A DNA stretch of 36,856 nt, from NCBI GenBank assembly GCA_036389375.1, contig DASVQA010000192.1:1-36856 (forward strand). The letters run 5' to 3'. Positions 34,561-36,856 of the stretch are shown here, piece by piece; within the stretch, counting starts at the first letter, position 1, and every line of letters begins with the position of its first letter. Origin of the DNA: QHXQ01 sp036389375. GTDB lineage: Bacteria > Acidobacteriota > Blastocatellia > Pyrinomonadales > Pyrinomonadaceae. The position numbers and the translations under genes are program-made. Under the pieces are notes generated by a model. It was not told the DNA's origin. It did not search any database and saw only the letters and a list, made by a program, of their open reading frames with translations.

Positions 34561-36856
34561 ATGTCGGCTAAGAATCCACGCACGTCCAAAGGTGCGGGGC
34601 GCGCTGCGACCGCGCCGCGCCGCTCCCGCCTGCGCCGTTTCTGGCTGCCCGCCGTCCTGCTGCTCGCGCTCGCGGCGGGCGGCTTGACGGGCATCGTGGC
34701 CGCCTACGAGTTGAACTACTCGAAAGCGGCCGGCGAAGTCGCATCGCTGGCGACGTACCGGCCGAGTCAGGTGACGCGCGTCTACGCGGACGACGGCGAG
34801 ACGGTCATCGGCGAGTTCGCTTTAGAGCGGCGCATTCCGCTCAAGTACGAAGAGATTCCGCCCGTCTTGAAGAACGCGATCCTCGCCGTTGAGGACGCGC
34901 GCTTCTATGACCACGTCGGCATAGACCCCATTCGCATTGTCGGCGCGGCCTGGAAGAACATCACGGCCGATAGACGCGAGGGCGGTTCGACCCTGACGCA
35001 GCAACTCGCCAAGAACCTCTTCCTCACGCGCGAGCAGACGCTCACGCGCAAGTTCAACGAGTGGTTGATCGCCATTCAGATCGAGCGCTACTACACCAAG
35101 AACCAGATCATGGAGATGTACTTCAACCACGTATTCTTAGGCGCACGCGCCTACGGGTTTGAAGCTGCATCGGAGACCTATTTCGGCAAACAGGCCAAAG
35201 ACTTGACGCTCGACGAAGCGGCACTGCTCGCCGGCATCCCGCGCTCGACCTCGAAGTATTCGCCCACCGTCAGTCTGGAACTCGCCAAAGAGCGCCGCGA
35301 TCTGGTGCTTGAATTGATGGCGCGCAACGGCTTCGCCTCGCAATCGGAGGTGGACGCCGCCAAACAGAAGCCGATCAAGCTGGCCGACACGGCCTATTAC
35401 CCGCCGCCTTCTGCGTCGCACGCGTGGTTCGAGTATCCGGTCGAAGAGATCAGGCAGTACATCGAAGACAAGTACACGACGCGCGTTGCCTTCGGCGGCT
35501 TGGCCGTCTATTCGACCATCAACCCGGCCGCGCAGAAGAAGGCTTACGAGGCCGTGCGCGCCGGACTGCGCACTTATGATCGCGGTCATCGCGGCTGGCG
35601 CTCCGCCTACAGCTATTTCGAGCCGGACAATCCGAACACGCCCGCCACCCCGCAGGCGCTCGCCGCCGTCGTCCTGCCCGAATGGTACGGCAATAACTAC
35701 GAGGCGGACACGTGGGTGCGCGGCCTCATCACGCAGGTGGATCGCGCGCGCAACGAGGCGACCGTCCGCTTCGGCGGCTACACGGCGACCGTCACGGCCA
35801 AAGATATGGGCTGGTCTAATCGCCAGCCGCGCGACGAGTTGAAGCCGGGCTATATCGCCGAGTTCAAGATCGAGGCGGTGGATAAAGAGAATCGCCGGCT
35901 CACGGTCGAGTTGACGCAGACGCCCGACATACAGGGCGCGCTCTATTCGCTCAACGCGAAGACCGGCGAAGTCGCCGCGATGATCGGCGGCTACAACTTC
36001 TACACGAACAAGTTCAACTGCGCGACGCAGGCTTATCGCCAGACCGGCTCGTGCTTCAAGCCCTTCATCTACGCGGCGGCGGTCGAGTGGGGCTTGACGC
36101 CCGACTCCATCATCAGCGGCGCGCCGATCAAGCGCGGCGACTGGCAGCCGCATAACTACGACGGTTCAACCAGTTGCGGCGACGTGCCGATGAAAGTCGC
36201 GCTCGCACGCTCCCTGAACATCCCGGCCGTACACACGCTCGACATGATCGGCATCCAGACCGGCTCGCAGATGGTGCGTCGCTTCGGCATCAAAGTGCCG
36301 ATGGCTCCGTATCTGCCCTCTGCGCTCGGCGCGACCGAAGTGCCGCTCGATCAGATGGTCTCGGCCTACTCCTCTTTCCCGAACAAAGGCGTGCGCGTCG
36401 AACCGCACTTGATCAAGCGCGTCCTCGACCGCGACGGTGCGCCGCTCGAAGAGTGGGAACGAACGACCTACAAGGTGATGAGCGAGTACGTCGCGCTGAC
36501 GATGGTTGAGTTGATGCGCGGCGTCGTCGCAGCCGGCGGCACGGCCCCTGCGGCCAGCAGCGTCGGCGTGCAGGTCGCGGGCAAGACCGGCACCGTCAAC
36601 GACCACACGGACACATGGTTTATCGGTTACACGCCGTCTTACGTCACCGGCGTCTGGCTCGGCTACCCCGACCGCAAGAAGAATCTAGGCAGCGACATGA
36701 CCGGCGGGCATGGCTCTTTGCCCATCTGGATCGATTACATGAAAGAGTTCCTGAAGGACAAGCCGAAGGAGACTTTCCAGAAAGCGCCTTCGATGCCCGA
36801 AGACATCAAGGAACTGCAACAGCAGCGCCAGCGTGAACTGGCCGAAGAACGCGCCG
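34561..36856 (+). CDS. Class A penicillin-binding protein (PBP1A-type), cut by window end
   Basis: The frame is open to the last base (765 residues visible). There is a cytoplasmic basic start, then a membrane helix (FWLPAVLLLALAAGGLTGIVAA). The glycosyltransferase (GT51) domain shows AVEDARFYDHVGIDPIRI with the catalytic Glu, then GGSTLTQQLAKNLFL and the QIERYYTKNQIMEMYFNHVFLG block. An OB-like insert follows (about 385-460). The transpeptidase domain has the S-x-x-K motif in TGSCFKPF, S-L-N in ARSLNIPAVH and K-T-G-T in VAGKTGTVND. So both active sites look intact: it polymerises and cross-links peptidoglycan at the inner membrane. ATG 34561 follows GAGGAT. The last visible residues are a Gln/Glu/Arg-rich helix. 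Confidence 0.96.
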   Translation, partial: MSAKNPRTSKGAGRAATAPRRSRLRRFWLPAVLLLALAAGGLTGIVAAYELNYSKAAGEVASLATYRPSQVTRVYADDGETVIGEFALERRIPLKYEEIPPVLKNAILAVEDARFYDHVGIDPIRIVGAAWKNITADRREGGSTLTQQLAKNLFLTREQTLTRKFNEWLIAIQIERYYTKNQIMEMYFNHVFLGARAYGFEAASETYFGKQAKDLTLDEAALLAGIPRSTSKYSPTVSLELAKERRDLVLELMARNGFASQSEVDAAKQKPIKLADTAYYPPPSASHAWFEYPVEEIRQYIEDKYTTRVAFGGLAVYSTINPAAQKKAYEAVRAGLRTYDRGHRGWRSAYSYFEPDNPNTPATPQALAAVVLPEWYGNNYEADTWVRGLITQVDRARNEATVRFGGYTATVTAKDMGWSNRQPRDELKPGYIAEFKIEAVDKENRRLTVELTQTPDIQGALYSLNAKTGEVAAMIGGYNFYTNKFNCATQAYRQTGSCFKPFIYAAAVEWGLTPDSIISGAPIKRGDWQPHNYDGSTSCGDVPMKVALARSLNIPAVHTLDMIGIQTGSQMVRRFGIKVPMAPYLPSALGATEVPLDQMVSAYSSFPNKGVRVEPHLIKRVLDRDGAPLEEWERTTYKVMSEYVALTMVELMRGVVAAGGTAPAASSVGVQVAGKTGTVNDHTDTWFIGYTPSYVTGVWLGYPDRKKNLGSDMTGGHGSLPIWIDYMKEFLKDKPKETFQKAPSMPEDIKELQQQRQRELAEERA

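Noticed and set aside
35137..36153. Large minus-strand frame under the PBP gene
   Set aside because: It is an antisense shadow of the clearly coding GT51/transpeptidase gene, with an Arg/Leu/Val-biased sequence and no domain.

Overview
The window is bacterial chromosome and splits sharply at about position 15432. The right part (15433-36856) is compact, GC-rich, vertically inherited-looking sequence. It carries comM, lon, nrdR, an ECF sigma factor, cspA, selA, murI, rph, ssrA (tmRNA) and a class A penicillin-binding protein. Base composition, an MXAN_5187-type gene, a bacterial SET protein and the tmRNA tag ending ANSNELALAA suggest a Gram-negative soil bacterium. Acidobacteriota (Blastocatellia-like) is my best guess, but no rRNA is present to confirm it. 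The left part (1-15432) is of mixed and often lower GC, has long intergenic repeats, and encodes only accessory genes.

The main result is that 1-15432 looks like the right-hand portion of a large Tn7-like transposon inserted in comM. The comM gene (complement 15411-16319) reads normally up to its conserved GLIGGG motif. It then runs into a sequence beginning TGTTAACTAC (minus strand) and stops six codons later. The other half of comM is not in the window, so the element extends past position 1. Next to this end lie a TnsE-like gene (13425-15347), a TniQ gene (12155-13360), a TniB/TnsC-like ATPase (11263-12162) and, in the same operon, a DEDDy 3'-5' exonuclease (10530-11270). A divergent XRE regulator sits opposite. 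No TnsA or TnsB is present where they would normally be.

The cargo, from left to right, is: the tail of an ImmA/IrrE-type gene; a 37-bp inverted-repeat pair enclosing a small secreted-protein gene; a minus-strand pair of a Schlafen/AlbA_2-like protein and a HEPN (ApeA-like, RX4H) protein; an XRE regulator divergent from a secreted M48 metallopeptidase with an inverted repeat between them; and an operon of a small XRE regulator, a large N6-adenine DNA methyltransferase and a PD-(D/E)XK nuclease, preceded by a repeat-rich operator-like region. This is a defence-rich cargo, as is typical of Tn7-like elements.

The chromosomal part runs: interrupted comM; LysM lytic transglycosylase; hsp20 and lon (proteostasis); nrdR; a flippase-like membrane protein; an ECF sigma factor, a double zinc-finger anti-sigma and a B-box membrane protein; a small membrane protein; an M23 peptidase; cspA with a long structured leader; an MXAN_5187-type protein; selA; a SET-domain protein; a small secreted protein; rph and murI overlapping; an Uma2 fragment; ssrA; and a PBP1A gene cut by the window end. 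Two start codons here (lon and the SET gene) are directly preceded by tandem 7-bp repeats.
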